From contig NZ_QTJX01000002.1 in NCBI RefSeq assembly GCF_003382275.1, forward strand, positions 682,001 to 746,000: 64,000 nucleotides of DNA. The letters run 5' to 3'. This DNA comes from Flagellimonas nanhaiensis (GTDB taxonomy: Bacteria; Bacteroidota; Bacteroidia; Flavobacteriales; Flavobacteriaceae). Shown here one piece after another: positions 54,180 to 63,655 of this stretch. A program made the translations under genes and the position numbers. The notes beneath the pieces were generated by a model, which was given only the letters and a program-made list of their open reading frames with translations, ran no database searches and was not told the origin of the DNA. Positions within the stretch are counted from its first letter, which is position 1. Each line of letters starts with the position of its first letter.

Positions 54180-55202
54180 ATGTTTGAAGGGAAAAAATTA
54201 TTGATTACAGGCGGGACAGGATCATTTGGAAACGCTGTACTTGAAGGGCTTCTGAACTCTGAAATTGAAGAAATTAGGATTTTTTCAAGGGATGAAAAAA
54301 AGCAAAACGACATGAGGACCCAGTACCAGAACGATAAAATAAAGTTTTATATTGGTGATGTAAGGGATTTTGACAGCGTGAACATGGCCATGAAAAACGT
54401 GGACTTTGTCTTTCATGCGGCGGCATTGAAACAGGTCCCATCCTGCGAGTTTTTCCCGTTGGAAGCCACAAAGACCAATGTTCTTGGAACGGCAAACGTA
54501 ATCAAGGCCGCAACGATCAATCAGGTAAAAAAGGTGATATGTCTGAGCACGGACAAAGCAGCGTACCCCATAAACGCCATGGGAATATCAAAAGCATTAA
54601 TGGAAAAAGTGGCGGTTGCCGAATCAAGAAATATTGGTGAGGGCGGAACGATTATATGCGTTACAAGATATGGTAATGTAATGGCCTCAAGGGGCTCAGT
54701 AATCCCTTTGTTTTTTGATCAGATTAAAAATGCGGACAACATGACGGTAACCGACCCGAACATGACCAGGTTCATGATGTCCTTGGAGGAAGCCGTTGAT
54801 TTGGTATTATATGCCTTTAAACATGGGAATCAAGGCGATTTATTTGTTCAAAAGGCCCCAGCAAGCACTGTGGGAGACCTGGCAGTGGCCATCCAAGAAA
54901 TTTGTAGGGTTAAAAAAGAGGTGAAAATTATTGGTACCAGGCACGGAGAAAAGCTTTATGAGACACTTTTGACCAAGGAAGAATATGCAAAAGCGGAAGA
55001 TTTGGGAGACTACTTTAGGGTGCCGGCAGACAACAGGGACTTGAATTATAGCAAGTACTTTGAGAAGGGAGACCAAGCTTTTTCCCAAAATGATGAATAT
55101 CACTCACATAATACGGAGCGATTGACAATAAACGAGGTGAAAGAAAAAATTTTGAAACTCTCCTATTTTAGCCAGCTCAATGAATATGTGGGAAAACAGT
55201 AA
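54180..55202 (+). CDS. capE-like: UDP-GlcNAc 4,6-dehydratase/5-epimerase (CapE/FnlA/QnlA type)
   Basis: First step toward UDP-activated 2-acetamido-2,6-dideoxy-L-hexoses: dehydration at C4/C6 with C5 (and C3) inversion. The 340-residue SDR protein starts MFEGKKLLITGGTGSFGNAV (NAD-binding) and shows FHAAALKQVPSCEFFP, LSTDKAAYPINAMGISKAL and TRYGNVMASRGSVIPLF, all hallmarks of the CapE subtype. The ATG at 54180 is preferred over an in-frame TTG 24 bp upstream. The cupin gene overlaps its 3' end by 23 bp. Confidence 0.9.
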   Translation: MFEGKKLLITGGTGSFGNAVLEGLLNSEIEEIRIFSRDEKKQNDMRTQYQNDKIKFYIGDVRDFDSVNMAMKNVDFVFHAAALKQVPSCEFFPLEATKTNVLGTANVIKAATINQVKKVICLSTDKAAYPINAMGISKALMEKVAVAESRNIGEGGTIICVTRYGNVMASRGSVIPLFFDQIKNADNMTVTDPNMTRFMMSLEEAVDLVLYAFKHGNQGDLFVQKAPASTVGDLAVAIQEICRVKKEVKIIGTRHGEKLYETLLTKEEYAKAEDLGDYFRVPADNRDLNYSKYFEKGDQAFSQNDEYHSHNTERLTINEVKEKILKLSYFSQLNEYVGKQ

Positions 55203-55635
55203 CCCTAAACTAATAAAAGGGGGCATACACCAAGACCATAGGGGTTCCATTTCTTTTGTAAATGATTTTTCATTGGGAAGGATAAAAAGATTTTACACCT
55301 TGTCGCATCCCAACACATCCATTGTTAGGGCATGGCAAGGGCATAAAAAACAAACTAGGTGTTTTCATGTGACTAAAGGTGTTTTTTTCGTAGCATGTGT
55401 CAAGATTGACGACTGGGAGAACCCTTCAAAAAGTTTGCAGGCAGAGACATTCATTCTTGACAGTAAGGAACCTTCGGTCCTATTTGTTCCAAAAGGATAT
55501 GCCAATGGAATTAAGGCGCTCCAGAACGATTCCATACTTTTGTCATTCAGTGAAACCGCCTTTGACGACAAGATAGAAGATGACGAATTCAGATATGATA
55601 GTAATCTTTGGGTGGATTGGAAAAGTATAAATTAA
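55180..55635 (+). CDS. Cupin-fold sugar epimerase-like protein (RmlC/CapF C-terminal-like)
   Basis: The protein has 151 residues (a second ATG two codons in is possible). It begins GGIHQDHRGSISFVNDF, then IVRAWQGHKKQTRCFHVTKGVFFVACVKID and FVPKGYANGIKAL, which are the conserved strands of RmlC-like cupins (quoted here in parts). In Staphylococcus CapF, a cupin domain acting as a C3-epimerase is fused behind an SDR reductase. Here it is a separate gene, with a separate SDR gene two genes downstream. It lies between the dehydratase (23-bp overlap) and the 2-epimerase (6-bp gap). Confidence 0.75.
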   Translation: MNMWENSNPKLIKGGIHQDHRGSISFVNDFSLGRIKRFYTLSHPNTSIVRAWQGHKKQTRCFHVTKGVFFVACVKIDDWENPSKSLQAETFILDSKEPSVLFVPKGYANGIKALQNDSILLSFSETAFDDKIEDDEFRYDSNLWVDWKSIN

Positions 55636-55641
55636 TCGGAT

Positions 55642-56772
55642 ATGATAAAAGTGATGACCCTTGTGGGCACAAGACCGGAAATAATAAAATTGAGTGAAGT
55701 TATCAAAGAACTTGACAGGCACACCGATCACATATTGGTGCACTCCGGACAGAATTATGACTATGAACTAAATGAGGTTTTTTTCTCGGATTTAGGGATT
55801 CGGAAACCTAACTACTTTCTGAATGCGTCTGGACAAACGGCCATAGAAACTATTTCAAATGTGATTTCAAAATCGGACGAGGTGATCTCCAAGGAAAATC
55901 CGGATGCCTTTTTGATTTATGGAGACACCAACAGTTGTCTGTCGGTAATCGCTGCCAAAAAACGTCAAATCCCCATTTTTCACATGGAAGCGGGAAATAG
56001 GTGTTTTGACCAAAGGGTCCCGGAGGAGATTAACCGGAAAATAGTGGACCATTTGAGCGATATAAACATGCCATTGTCCGAACATGCAAGACGTTACTTG
56101 GAGAATGAGGGGATTAGACCGGAAACCATCATAAAAACGGGATCTCCAATGAAGGAGGTGTTGTCTAAAAACATGGAGAAAATAGAGGCATCCACTATTC
56201 TTGATGATGAGAACTTGGTAAAAGATGGTTATTTCATTGTAAGTATCCATAGGGAGGAAAATGTTGATTATGCCGAAAATTTCAATGCACTATTGGAAAC
56301 CCTTACCGTCATTGTTGAGAAGTACAAAAAGAAAGTTTTTATATCAACACACCCAAGAACCAGGAAAAAGCTGGAAGCCATGGGGTATGTCAATGATAAT
56401 CCATTGCTCATGTTTTCCAAACCCTACGGGTTCCATGATTATATCAAGCTACAAAAAAATGCTTACTGTGTAATTTCCGATAGCGGAACCATTACAGAAG
56501 AGGCATCCATCTTGGATTTGCCCGCCATTATGATAAGACAGGCACATGAGAGACCCGAGGGAATGGATGAGACAACCGTGGTCATGTCAGGACTTAAAAA
56601 GGATAGGGTACTGGAAAGTATTGATTTGATCAGAGGACACAATACTACCTTGGATAGGGAATTTGATTTGATTGAAGATTACAATACCACAAATGTTTCA
56701 AAAAAGGTGGCACGAATTATTTTATCATATGCAGATTATATAAACAGAACGGTTTGGAAAAAGAAGATCTAA
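55642..56772 (+). CDS. capG-like: UDP-N-acetyl-2,6-dideoxy-L-hexosamine 2-epimerase (CapG/FnlC/WbjD type)
   Basis: A non-hydrolysing UDP-GlcNAc-2-epimerase-like enzyme. The 376-residue protein starts VMTLVGTRPEIIKLSEVI, has YGDTNSCLSVIAAKKRQIPIFHMEAG (quoted as GDTNSCLSVIAAKK and FHMEAGNRCFDQRVPEEINR), and HREENVD, SDSGTITEEAS. The MEAGNRCFDQRVPEE form distinguishes CapG/FnlC/WbjD from WecB. It performs the last step to UDP-L-FucNAc or UDP-L-QuiNAc. The next gene starts 19 bp before its end. Confidence 0.9.
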   Translation: MIKVMTLVGTRPEIIKLSEVIKELDRHTDHILVHSGQNYDYELNEVFFSDLGIRKPNYFLNASGQTAIETISNVISKSDEVISKENPDAFLIYGDTNSCLSVIAAKKRQIPIFHMEAGNRCFDQRVPEEINRKIVDHLSDINMPLSEHARRYLENEGIRPETIIKTGSPMKEVLSKNMEKIEASTILDDENLVKDGYFIVSIHREENVDYAENFNALLETLTVIVEKYKKKVFISTHPRTRKKLEAMGYVNDNPLLMFSKPYGFHDYIKLQKNAYCVISDSGTITEEASILDLPAIMIRQAHERPEGMDETTVVMSGLKKDRVLESIDLIRGHNTTLDREFDLIEDYNTTNVSKKVARIILSYADYINRTVWKKKI

Positions 56773-57638
56773 AAAAAAACGTATTGATCATTGGATCATC
56801 TGGGATGCTTGGACATCAGGTATATAGACGGTTTAAAATCAATGAACATAAATACAATGTCTGGGATATTACGCGATCAATGCCAAGATCTGAAGACAGC
56901 ATTGTTTTGGACGTAATGGACAAATCCAAGCTAGAGGAGACCATTCTTCGGCTTAAACCAGATTTCACCATCAATTGTGTTGGAATTTTGATCAGTAAAT
57001 CCTACTCGGATATTTCCAGTGCCATTTATGTGAACAGTTATTTGCCGCACCAATTGGCCAAAACATGCTCCCTTATCAATTCGAAACTCATTCATATATC
57101 AACGGATTGTGTTTTTTCTGGGGAGAAAGGCCAATATAGAGAACTGGATGAAAAGGACGGAAAGGACAACTATGCAAAAACAAAAGCCCTTGGAGAAGTA
57201 GGCTACGGAAAGCATTTAACAATCAGAACCTCAATCATTGGCCCAGAACTCAAGGAGCATGGAGAAGGTCTACTGCATTGGTTCTTAAACCAAAAGGAAG
57301 ATGTAAATGGATTTGCAAATGCAATTTGGTCAGGGGTCACTACTTATGAACTTGCCAGGTTCATAGAAAAGGTTATTCATAATGATTTAAGCGGGATCTA
57401 TCATGTGACGAATAATCAATCCATCAACAAATATGAACTTCTGAAGCTTTTTGCCGAGCACTTTAAAAAAGATGTTCAAATAAACAAAGTTCCTGGAAAA
57501 AACGTGGACAAAAGTTTTTTGGACACACGTAAAGAAACGGAATACGAGGTCCCCGGTTATGGAGAAATGGTCCAAGAGATGGCAAAGGACGTTGCCGCAA
57601 ATTATGCAGAGTACGCCCATTACAACTTGTCGTTATGA
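56754..57638 (+). CDS. RmlD-like SDR reductase (QnlB/WbvR type)
   Basis: The protein has 294 residues. It appears to start at TTG: the frame gives MEKEDLKKNVLIIGSSGMLG, with the NAD(P)-binding fold directly behind, and no in-frame ATG before it. INCVGILISKSYSDIS, HISTDCVFSGEKGQYRE and DNYAKTKALGEVGY (catalytic YxxxK) are RmlD-like. In UDP-L-QuiNAc synthesis an RmlD-like reductase (QnlB/WbvR) acts on the CapE-type product, while UDP-L-FucNAc synthesis uses a CapF-type reductase. The gene overlaps the 2-epimerase gene by 19 bp and the glycosyltransferase gene by 4 bp. Confidence 0.85.
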   Translation: MEKEDLKKNVLIIGSSGMLGHQVYRRFKINEHKYNVWDITRSMPRSEDSIVLDVMDKSKLEETILRLKPDFTINCVGILISKSYSDISSAIYVNSYLPHQLAKTCSLINSKLIHISTDCVFSGEKGQYRELDEKDGKDNYAKTKALGEVGYGKHLTIRTSIIGPELKEHGEGLLHWFLNQKEDVNGFANAIWSGVTTYELARFIEKVIHNDLSGIYHVTNNQSINKYELLKLFAEHFKKDVQINKVPGKNVDKSFLDTRKETEYEVPGYGEMVQEMAKDVAANYAEYAHYNLSL

Positions 57639-58828
57639 AAATCCTCATACTTGTCGATGATTTTTTGCCCGACTCCATTAAAATAGCGGCAAAAATGATG
57701 CACGAGCTGGCCATGCAATTTGTTAAAGAAGGGCATAAGGTTACAGTCATGGCGCCGGGCAAAAGAGAGTTGTCAACCAAAGAGGGAAACCTAAGAGTGA
57801 TCAGATACAATGCGGGCAGGATTAAAAATACTTCAAAGTTGAGAAGGGCGCTCAATGAAAGCCTTTTATGGATTAGGGCCCTGCCCATTTATTTCTTTGA
57901 TTTATGTAAGGATAGGCACGATTTGATTATTTATTACTCTCCCACCATATTTTTCGGTCCATTGGTACAACTCCTTAAACGTACATGGAAATGTCCAAGT
58001 TACTTGATTCTTAGGGATATTTTTCCGCAATGGGCCATCGATCAGAAAATTCTCAAAAAGAAATCTCTGATAACATCTTATTTTAAACTTTTTGAGAAAA
58101 TTAATTATGCCGCCGCCGATATCATCGCATTACAATCACCTAAAAATCTCGAATGGTTTGGAGCGCACTTCTCAACCAATAAAAAGTTGAGTGTTCTCTA
58201 TAATTGGACCAACGTTTTGGAAAGGAATAATTTGCCGGAAGATTCTAACAAGTACCGGAAAAAATTGAAATTGGAAGGAAAAACCGTGTTTTTTTATGGG
58301 GGCAATATGGGAAAGGCCCAAGATATGATGAACTTGATTAGACTTGCTAAAAACATGTCACAAAACACAAATGTTCATTTTGTTTTTGTTGGATTAGGAG
58401 ATGAAGTGGACCTGGTAAAAAAGGCGATTATTGACTATGGACTGACAAACACAACCTATTTGGGGACTGTTGATCAATCCGAGTACTTAATATTGCTGAG
58501 GGAATTTGATGTAGGAATGTTTAGCCTGCACAAATCACATGCGAGCCATAACTTTCCCGGCAAATTATTGGGCTATATGCAAAATGGGTTGCCGATATTG
58601 GGAAGTGTAAATCCCGGCAATGATGTTAAGGAACTTATAAACAGCCATAGTGCAGGTTATATTGCAATAAATGGACAAGATGAAGAACTGGCATCTTATG
58701 CTCAAAAGCTTTCAAGTGACCCAATCTTACGGAATAAGATAGGAGATGCCGCCAACCAGCTTTTAAAATCTCATTTTTCAGTACAGCACTCCACCAAAAA
58801 AATTCTTGAAGAAATTAGGGAGTATTGA
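57635..58828 (+). CDS. wbuB-like: WbuB-like GT4 glycosyltransferase
   Basis: The protein has 397 residues, resembling WbuB of E. coli O26, which transfers L-FucNAc. KILILVDDFLPDSIKIAAKMM starts the N-terminal domain (given as ILVDDFLPDSIKIA), LRDIFPQWAIDQKILKK is characteristic of this subfamily, and the donor domain shows FYGGNMGKAQDM and HNFPGKLLGYMQNGLPILG. Because it directly follows the L-hexosamine genes (4-bp overlap with the reductase), it probably transfers that sugar as the second residue of the unit. The donor remains inference. Confidence 0.82.
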   Translation: MKILILVDDFLPDSIKIAAKMMHELAMQFVKEGHKVTVMAPGKRELSTKEGNLRVIRYNAGRIKNTSKLRRALNESLLWIRALPIYFFDLCKDRHDLIIYYSPTIFFGPLVQLLKRTWKCPSYLILRDIFPQWAIDQKILKKKSLITSYFKLFEKINYAAADIIALQSPKNLEWFGAHFSTNKKLSVLYNWTNVLERNNLPEDSNKYRKKLKLEGKTVFFYGGNMGKAQDMMNLIRLAKNMSQNTNVHFVFVGLGDEVDLVKKAIIDYGLTNTTYLGTVDQSEYLILLREFDVGMFSLHKSHASHNFPGKLLGYMQNGLPILGSVNPGNDVKELINSHSAGYIAINGQDEELASYAQKLSSDPILRNKIGDAANQLLKSHFSVQHSTKKILEEIREY

Positions 58829-58961
58829 GCAGTAAAGAAATTTTAATGAATCAAATGATAGGATTCTTCGACCTAATGTTTACCTTTCGATAACTTTCAG
58901 CACCCGAGATGAGGGTTTATTATATTCCGCCATTTTGGGTTTAATTTGATTTGAAATCGAC

Positions 58962-60116
58962 ATGAACTTTCTTGAAACTGCAGTGGTTATCTTCATAGGT
59001 TCATTCCTATTGGTCTATCTTACAATACCAAAAATAATTGGGGTGGTGGAGTATAAACGACTTATGGATGACCCCAACCATAGAAGTTCTCATTTAAGAA
59101 AAACACCAACCCTCGGTGGAGTTTCTTTTTATTTTACAATGATTATTGCATTGTTCTTCATCAAGAATTGGCATGGCCACTCCGAGGATATTTATATCAT
59201 CCCTGGGCTGACAATATTGTTTGTCATTGGACTAAAAGATGATTTGGTTGTGCTGTCTCCTGGAACAAAGTTAGTCGCCCAAATTGTTGCAATCGTATTT
59301 GTTTTGGTTAATCCGAGTTTCACGATAGAATCATTGAATGGATTTCTGAACATTTATGAAATCCCGTATTTTTTGTATTTGGCCATTGCCGGCTTTGTAA
59401 TGTTGACAATTATTAACTCCTACAACCTGATTGATGGGATTGATGGTTTGGCTTCAATTGTCGGCATAGTGATTATGATAATCTATACCACAATTTTTTA
59501 CTTATCTGGTGAGTACTTTTTTGCTTTGATAAGCATCACGATGAACGCATGCTTAATGGCCTTTTTTGGGTTTAATATATCATCGGACAAAAAAATTTTT
59601 ATGGGAGATACCGGGTCACTGATAGTAGGGTTCATTATTAGTGTTCTTACCCTAAAATTCTTGGCGTTAAAACCAGAATCTTACGAAGGACTTCCTTTTT
59701 TGTTGGAAAACGCACCTCTTATCGCAATAAGTATTTTGATTGTACCACTTTTTGACACGGCCAGAGTGTTTGCTATTCGCATTGCGAATAAAAGGGGGCC
59801 ATTTTCTCCAGACCGGAATCATGTGCACCATGTGCTAATAGATTATTGGGGTCTATCCCATAAACAAGCAAGCTTCATCATTGGATGTTTTAATCTCATT
59901 TTTGTAGTACTCTTTATTATTTTGGGGAGCAAGGCAAAAAACTTAGGAATGGTCATTATGTTGGTGAGTGTGGTAATTCTTCTCAGTTATATTTTCTTTA
60001 AATACAACTACAATTTCACCACCTTGAAGCAAAAAATATTGCTGCGACGGAAAATTGACTCGTTGAAGAGAAAAACAGATACACCTTCGCAAAAAAAGAA
60101 AAAAAATAAAGATTGA
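58962..60116 (+). CDS. wecA-like: WecA/MraY-like polyprenyl-phosphate sugar-1-phosphate transferase
   Basis: Starts the lipid-linked repeat unit by moving a sugar-phosphate from a UDP-sugar to undecaprenyl phosphate. The 384-residue protein has about ten transmembrane helices and the family motifs [47 protein letters not shown] and the His-rich DRNHVHH. A Lys-rich C-terminal tail ends in KKKKNKD. Acting on UDP-GlcNAc or UDP-GalNAc is typical, but the sugar cannot be fixed. The next gene starts at a TTG that overlaps its stop codon. Confidence 0.9.
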   Translation: MNFLETAVVIFIGSFLLVYLTIPKIIGVVEYKRLMDDPNHRSSHLRKTPTLGGVSFYFTMIIALFFIKNWHGHSEDIYIIPGLTILFVIGLKDDLVVLSPGTKLVAQIVAIVFVLVNPSFTIESLNGFLNIYEIPYFLYLAIAGFVMLTIINSYNLIDGIDGLASIVGIVIMIIYTTIFYLSGEYFFALISITMNACLMAFFGFNISSDKKIFMGDTGSLIVGFIISVLTLKFLALKPESYEGLPFLLENAPLIAISILIVPLFDTARVFAIRIANKRGPFSPDRNHVHHVLIDYWGLSHKQASFIIGCFNLIFVVLFIILGSKAKNLGMVIMLVSVVILLSYIFFKYNYNFTTLKQKILLRRKIDSLKRKTDTPSQKKKKNKD

Positions 60117-61099
60117 AAAAAACCCTAATAACAGGAGCGGCTGGCTTCCTTGGCTCACACCTTTGCGATAGGTTTATTGCAGAGGGACACCATGTCATTG
60201 CCATGGATAACCTCATCACTGGCGATCTTAAAAATATTGAGCATTTGTTCCCTCTAGAGCGCTTTGATTTTTATCACCACGATGTAACCAAGTTTGTTCA
60301 TGTGCCGGGGAAAATGGACTATATTCTTCATTTTGCATCACCTGCCAGCCCAATAGACTATCTTAAGATTCCTATTGAAACCTTAAAGGTAGGTTCTTTG
60401 GGCACTCTTAATTTGTTAGGGTTGGCCAAGGACCATGGAGCCCGAATTCTTGTGGCTTCCACATCCGAGGTGTATGGAGACCCATTGATACATCCTCAAA
60501 ACGAGGACTATTACGGCAATGTTAGCCCCATAGGGCCAAGAGGGGTCTATGATGAGGCAAAGCGCTTCATGGAATCCATTACCATGGCTTATCACAGACA
60601 TCACGGTCTGGACACCCGGATTGTTAGGATTTTTAATACCTATGGCTCAAGAATGCGTCTGAATGATGGTCGCGTGGTACCCGCTTTTATGGGACAGGCC
60701 TTAAGAGGGGAGGATCTGACCGTTTTTGGGGACGGCTCTCAGACGAGGTCCTTCACTTATATTGATGATCAGATTGAAGGGATTTATCGGTTGTTGATGA
60801 GTGACTACGTTGAACCCATCAATATTGGAAACCCAGATGAAACAACTATTCTGGAATTTGCCCAAGAAATCATCAAACTGACCAAGACCGATCAGAAAAT
60901 TATTTTCAAGCCATTACCACAAGATGATCCGTTGCAAAGACAACCTGATATTTCGCGAGCAAAAGAAATATTGGATTGGGAACCTAAGGTGCATCGTTCC
61001 GAAGGACTTAAAAAGGTGTTTGAATATTTCAAATCATTATCACCGGAAGAGTTGCATAGAAAGGAACATCGTGATTTTTCACATTTAAACGGCAAATAA
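60113..61099 (+). CDS. uxs-like: UDP-glucuronate decarboxylase (UXS-like), UDP-xylose synthesis
   Basis: Oxidises and decarboxylates UDP-glucuronate to UDP-xylose. The 328-residue SDR protein starts [19 protein letters not shown] and has [22 protein letters not shown] (the UXS signature containing YDEAK), NTYGSRMR and GDGSQTRSF. The start codon is a TTG; no nearby ATG exists, and the NAD-binding fold starts at once. The TTG overlaps the stop of the WecA-like gene by 4 bp. No UDP-glucose dehydrogenase is in the window, so the substrate must come from elsewhere. Confidence 0.88.
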   Translation: MKKTLITGAAGFLGSHLCDRFIAEGHHVIAMDNLITGDLKNIEHLFPLERFDFYHHDVTKFVHVPGKMDYILHFASPASPIDYLKIPIETLKVGSLGTLNLLGLAKDHGARILVASTSEVYGDPLIHPQNEDYYGNVSPIGPRGVYDEAKRFMESITMAYHRHHGLDTRIVRIFNTYGSRMRLNDGRVVPAFMGQALRGEDLTVFGDGSQTRSFTYIDDQIEGIYRLLMSDYVEPINIGNPDETTILEFAQEIIKLTKTDQKIIFKPLPQDDPLQRQPDISRAKEILDWEPKVHRSEGLKKVFEYFKSLSPEELHRKEHRDFSHLNGK

Positions 61100-61134
61100 A
61101 AATTGATATAGGGCACCAGATGCCCTAATTGGAT

Positions 61135-61142
61135 TATTTTTG
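61135..61142 (+). promoter_or_regulatory. Bacteroidota -7 promoter element (TATTTTTG) for purD
   Basis: TATTTTTG matches TAnnTTTG and ends 14 bp before the purD ATG. Just upstream, GGGCA and TGCCC form a small inverted repeat (61111-61125). Confidence 0.5.
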
Positions 61143-61156
61143 CCAAAATTTCTTCC

Positions 61157-62428
61157 ATGAATATTCTTGTTTTGGGGTCCGGCGGACGGGAACATGCCAT
61201 TGCCCTTAAAATTTCAGAAAGCCCAAAAACTACCCATCTTTTTGTTGCCCCTGGTAATGCTGGGACCGCTTCAATTGCCACAAATATTGAAATAGGTGTC
61301 AATGATTTCGGGGCTATTAAGGACTTGGTCCTCAAAGAGGACATCAAATTGGTGGTTGTAGGACCGGAAGATCCTTTGGTAAAAGGCATCCATGATTTTT
61401 TTCTAAACGATTCAAGTCTTAAAGAGATTGCGGTAATAGGGCCGCAACAATCTGCTGCGGCATTGGAAGGAAGCAAGGAGTTTGCCAAGGAATTTATGAT
61501 GCGCCATAATATTCCTACGGCGGCATACCAAAGCTTCACAGCGGAAAACTTGGAAGAAGGATACGTTTTTTTGGAAACATTGACTCCTCCTTATGTTCTT
61601 AAGGCCGATGGGTTGGCTGCCGGGAAAGGAGTTTTGATATTGGAAGACCTGGATCAGGCCAAGGAAGAGCTGAAATCCATGTTGCTGGATTCAAAATTTG
61701 GAGATGCGAGCACCACCGTGGTCATAGAAGAGTTCTTGGATGGTATAGAACTGAGCTGTTTTGTATTGACTGATGGTACACATTATAAAATCCTTCCTAC
61801 CGCAAAAGATTACAAGCGTATTGGCGAAGGAGATACCGGGCTGAATACGGGAGGTATGGGAGCCATTTCGCCTGTTCCTTTTGCCGATTCAGCTTTTATG
61901 GATAAGATAGAGCAGCAAATCGTAATTCCAACGGTAGAGGGCCTAAAAAAGGATAAGCTTCCCTATGTTGGCTTTATTTTTATTGGTTTGATTAAAGTAA
62001 AAGGAGAACCTAAGGTAATTGAATACAACGTTCGTATGGGGGATCCCGAAACCGAAGTGGTGATGCCACGCATTAAGACCGATTTGGTTGAGGTTCTTGT
62101 TGCCATGGCCGAGGGGAAACTCAACGAAATTGACCTGGAAATCGATTCAAGGGCTGCGACTACGGTAATGGCGGTATCTGGAGGTTATCCCGAAGCATAC
62201 GAAAAAGGAAAGGAGATTTCAGGAACAGAAGCCATAACCGATTCACTGGTTTTTCATGCTGGCACTAAATCAACAGATGGAAAAGTGCTTACCAATGGAG
62301 GTCGTGTTATTGCAATCACCTCCTACGGCAAGGATTTTAGGGAAGCCCTGCAAAAATCCTATCAAAATATGGAAAAGCTCCATTTTGATGGAATGTACTA
62401 CCGAAAAGATCTTGGATTTGATCTATAG
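61157..62428 (+). CDS. purD: Phosphoribosylamine-glycine ligase
   Basis: Second step of purine synthesis: joins glycine to phosphoribosylamine using ATP. The 423-residue protein starts NILVLGSGGREHAIALKI, then PGNAGTAS, VVGPEDPLVKGI, the ATP-grasp segments LKADGLAAGKGVLI and KDYKRIGEGDTGLNTGGMGA, and NVRMGDPETEVVMPRI. Start and length fit the family. Its stop codon interleaves with that of the DUF6341 gene on the other strand (6-bp tail-to-tail overlap). Confidence 0.97.
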   Translation: MNILVLGSGGREHAIALKISESPKTTHLFVAPGNAGTASIATNIEIGVNDFGAIKDLVLKEDIKLVVVGPEDPLVKGIHDFFLNDSSLKEIAVIGPQQSAAALEGSKEFAKEFMMRHNIPTAAYQSFTAENLEEGYVFLETLTPPYVLKADGLAAGKGVLILEDLDQAKEELKSMLLDSKFGDASTTVVIEEFLDGIELSCFVLTDGTHYKILPTAKDYKRIGEGDTGLNTGGMGAISPVPFADSAFMDKIEQQIVIPTVEGLKKDKLPYVGFIFIGLIKVKGEPKVIEYNVRMGDPETEVVMPRIKTDLVEVLVAMAEGKLNEIDLEIDSRAATTVMAVSGGYPEAYEKGKEISGTEAITDSLVFHAGTKSTDGKVLTNGGRVIAITSYGKDFREALQKSYQNMEKLHFDGMYYRKDLGFDL

Positions 62429-62644
62429 ATAAGAATGGGAGCTTATGCTCTTGTCTTCTTCGCCACGGTCGTTGAAAAGTTTCAACTCTTTCATCCAATA
62501 AATCATGGCGACAAAACCGATAACAAAGAAAATCCAGTTTACTGAGTTGGAAGACCACCAATTCTCCATAAAACGGAAAAAATCATAGGGTGCAAACAGG
62601 TAGTTTACAAATAAGTCTTCAATGCCGTAAAAAAACTTGCTCAT
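62423..62644 (-). CDS. DUF6341 family small membrane protein
   Basis: The protein has 73 residues: MSKFFYGIEDLFVNYLFAP at the start, then WWSSNSVNWIFFVIGFVAMIYWMKELKLF (given as SVNWIFFVIGFVAMIYWM), a single transmembrane helix at about 36-54, and a polar tail. This matches the layout of the flavobacterial DUF6341 proteins I know from the same purD/DUF6427/DUF4254 neighbourhood. The function is unknown. It is divergent from the DUF6427 gene, and the two genes share the 40-bp gap. Confidence 0.82.
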   Translation of the reverse strand: MSKFFYGIEDLFVNYLFAPYDFFRFMENWWSSNSVNWIFFVIGFVAMIYWMKELKLFNDRGEEDKSISSHSYL

Positions 62645-62664
62645 CTTATGCTATATTTACTCTG

Positions 62665-62672
62665 CAAAAGTA
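62665..62672 (-). promoter_or_regulatory. Bacteroidota -7 promoter element (TACTTTTG) for the DUF6341 gene
   Basis: Minus-strand TACTTTTG matches TAnnTTTG, 20 bp upstream of the ATG at 62644. Confidence 0.45.
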
Positions 62673-62684
62673 GCAAAAGATAGG

Positions 62685-63617
62685 ATGTTTTCAAGCTTTT
62701 TCGGAAAAACAAAACCCATAAACTATATTGTCCTATCCGTTTTCTTGTTTCTTTTCTATTTACTGGACTTACTTTTTCAGGTTGATGGTAAAATAGGGGA
62801 AGTGGATATTGCCGTTGAACTGATGGCTTTTGTGGCATTGCTTCTATCGATTTTTGTCATCAATCAAATTGTGAGAACGGAAAAGGTCACGGACTTTAAT
62901 TCCTATGCCATGCTGTTCTTTGTATTGCTCATAGTGGCGTTCTCGGATGTCCTTATGGACAAAAAAGCAATTTTCGCAAATCTGTTTTTGCTCATTGCAG
63001 TCTGGCGCTTACTTGCGATAAAATCAATTCGCAATGTAAAACACAAGGTTTTTGATGGGGCATTTTTAATAACAGTGGCAAGTCTTTTCTACGATTGGGC
63101 CCTAATATTCATGATTCTTGTCTTTGTGGTCATCAACGTGTACGATAGAAAGACTTTTAAAAACTGGCTTGTTCCCTTTTTGGCCATGATTACGGTTTTT
63201 ATTTTGTCCTTTACCGTACTTAAGCTTTTGAATGCCCTTTCCTTCTACAAAGAACATTACCGGTTTACATTTGACTTTTTAAATGATGGATTTTTCACCA
63301 GACCGGATATTATTAAATTCCTGATCTATGCCTCGTTGATTTTTGTTGTGGTCTTCTTTGTTTTTCTTAGAACCAGAAAAATTGGTGGGGGAAAATTGAT
63401 TGTGTTACGTCTTGTTTTTCTGGCTTTTATATTTGCCACTACCATTACTTTGTTCAAGTCCGGAAATGCTTCTCCCGTATTGCTCACCTTCTTTCCCGCT
63501 TCGGTTTTTTTGGCCAATTATCTTGAAGGAATCAAGAGGGCCAAATTACAGGAATTGGTCACGGGATTGTGCCTGGGCATTTCGTTGTTGCTTTTTCTTC
63601 TGGAGCTCAATCTTTAA
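62685..63617 (+). CDS. DUF6427 family multi-pass membrane protein
   Basis: The protein has 310 residues from the ATG at 62685; an in-frame start 48 bp upstream would run into the divergent gene's promoter and is rejected. It begins MFSSFFGKTKPINYIVLS, which is the conserved start of DUF6427, and has about eight transmembrane helices with short loops (ALIFMILVFVVINVYDRKTF in the middle). The function is unknown. I recall it as part of a conserved flavobacterial block with DUF6341 and DUF4254 genes. Confidence 0.85.
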   Translation: MFSSFFGKTKPINYIVLSVFLFLFYLLDLLFQVDGKIGEVDIAVELMAFVALLLSIFVINQIVRTEKVTDFNSYAMLFFVLLIVAFSDVLMDKKAIFANLFLLIAVWRLLAIKSIRNVKHKVFDGAFLITVASLFYDWALIFMILVFVVINVYDRKTFKNWLVPFLAMITVFILSFTVLKLLNALSFYKEHYRFTFDFLNDGFFTRPDIIKFLIYASLIFVVVFFVFLRTRKIGGGKLIVLRLVFLAFIFATTITLFKSGNASPVLLTFFPASVFLANYLEGIKRAKLQELVTGLCLGISLLLFLLELNL

Positions 63618-63629
63618 GACAGAATGCAA

Positions 63630-63637
63630 TATCTTTG
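63630..63637 (+). promoter_or_regulatory. Bacteroidota -7 promoter element (TATCTTTG) for the DUF4254 gene
   Basis: TATCTTTG matches TAnnTTTG and ends 18 bp before the ATG at 63656. Confidence 0.45.
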
Positions 63638-63655
63638 TTTAAAATATTTGTGCCC

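Noticed and set aside
47324..61099. The glycan cluster as a horizontally acquired island
   Set aside because: It looks somewhat more A+T-rich by eye, but I cannot compute composition, and there are no integrase, tRNA or repeat boundaries.
61111..61125. GGGCA-5-TGCCC as a terminator of the glycan cluster
   Set aside because: The stem is only 5 bp and no T-run follows directly, so it was noted only alongside the purD promoter.
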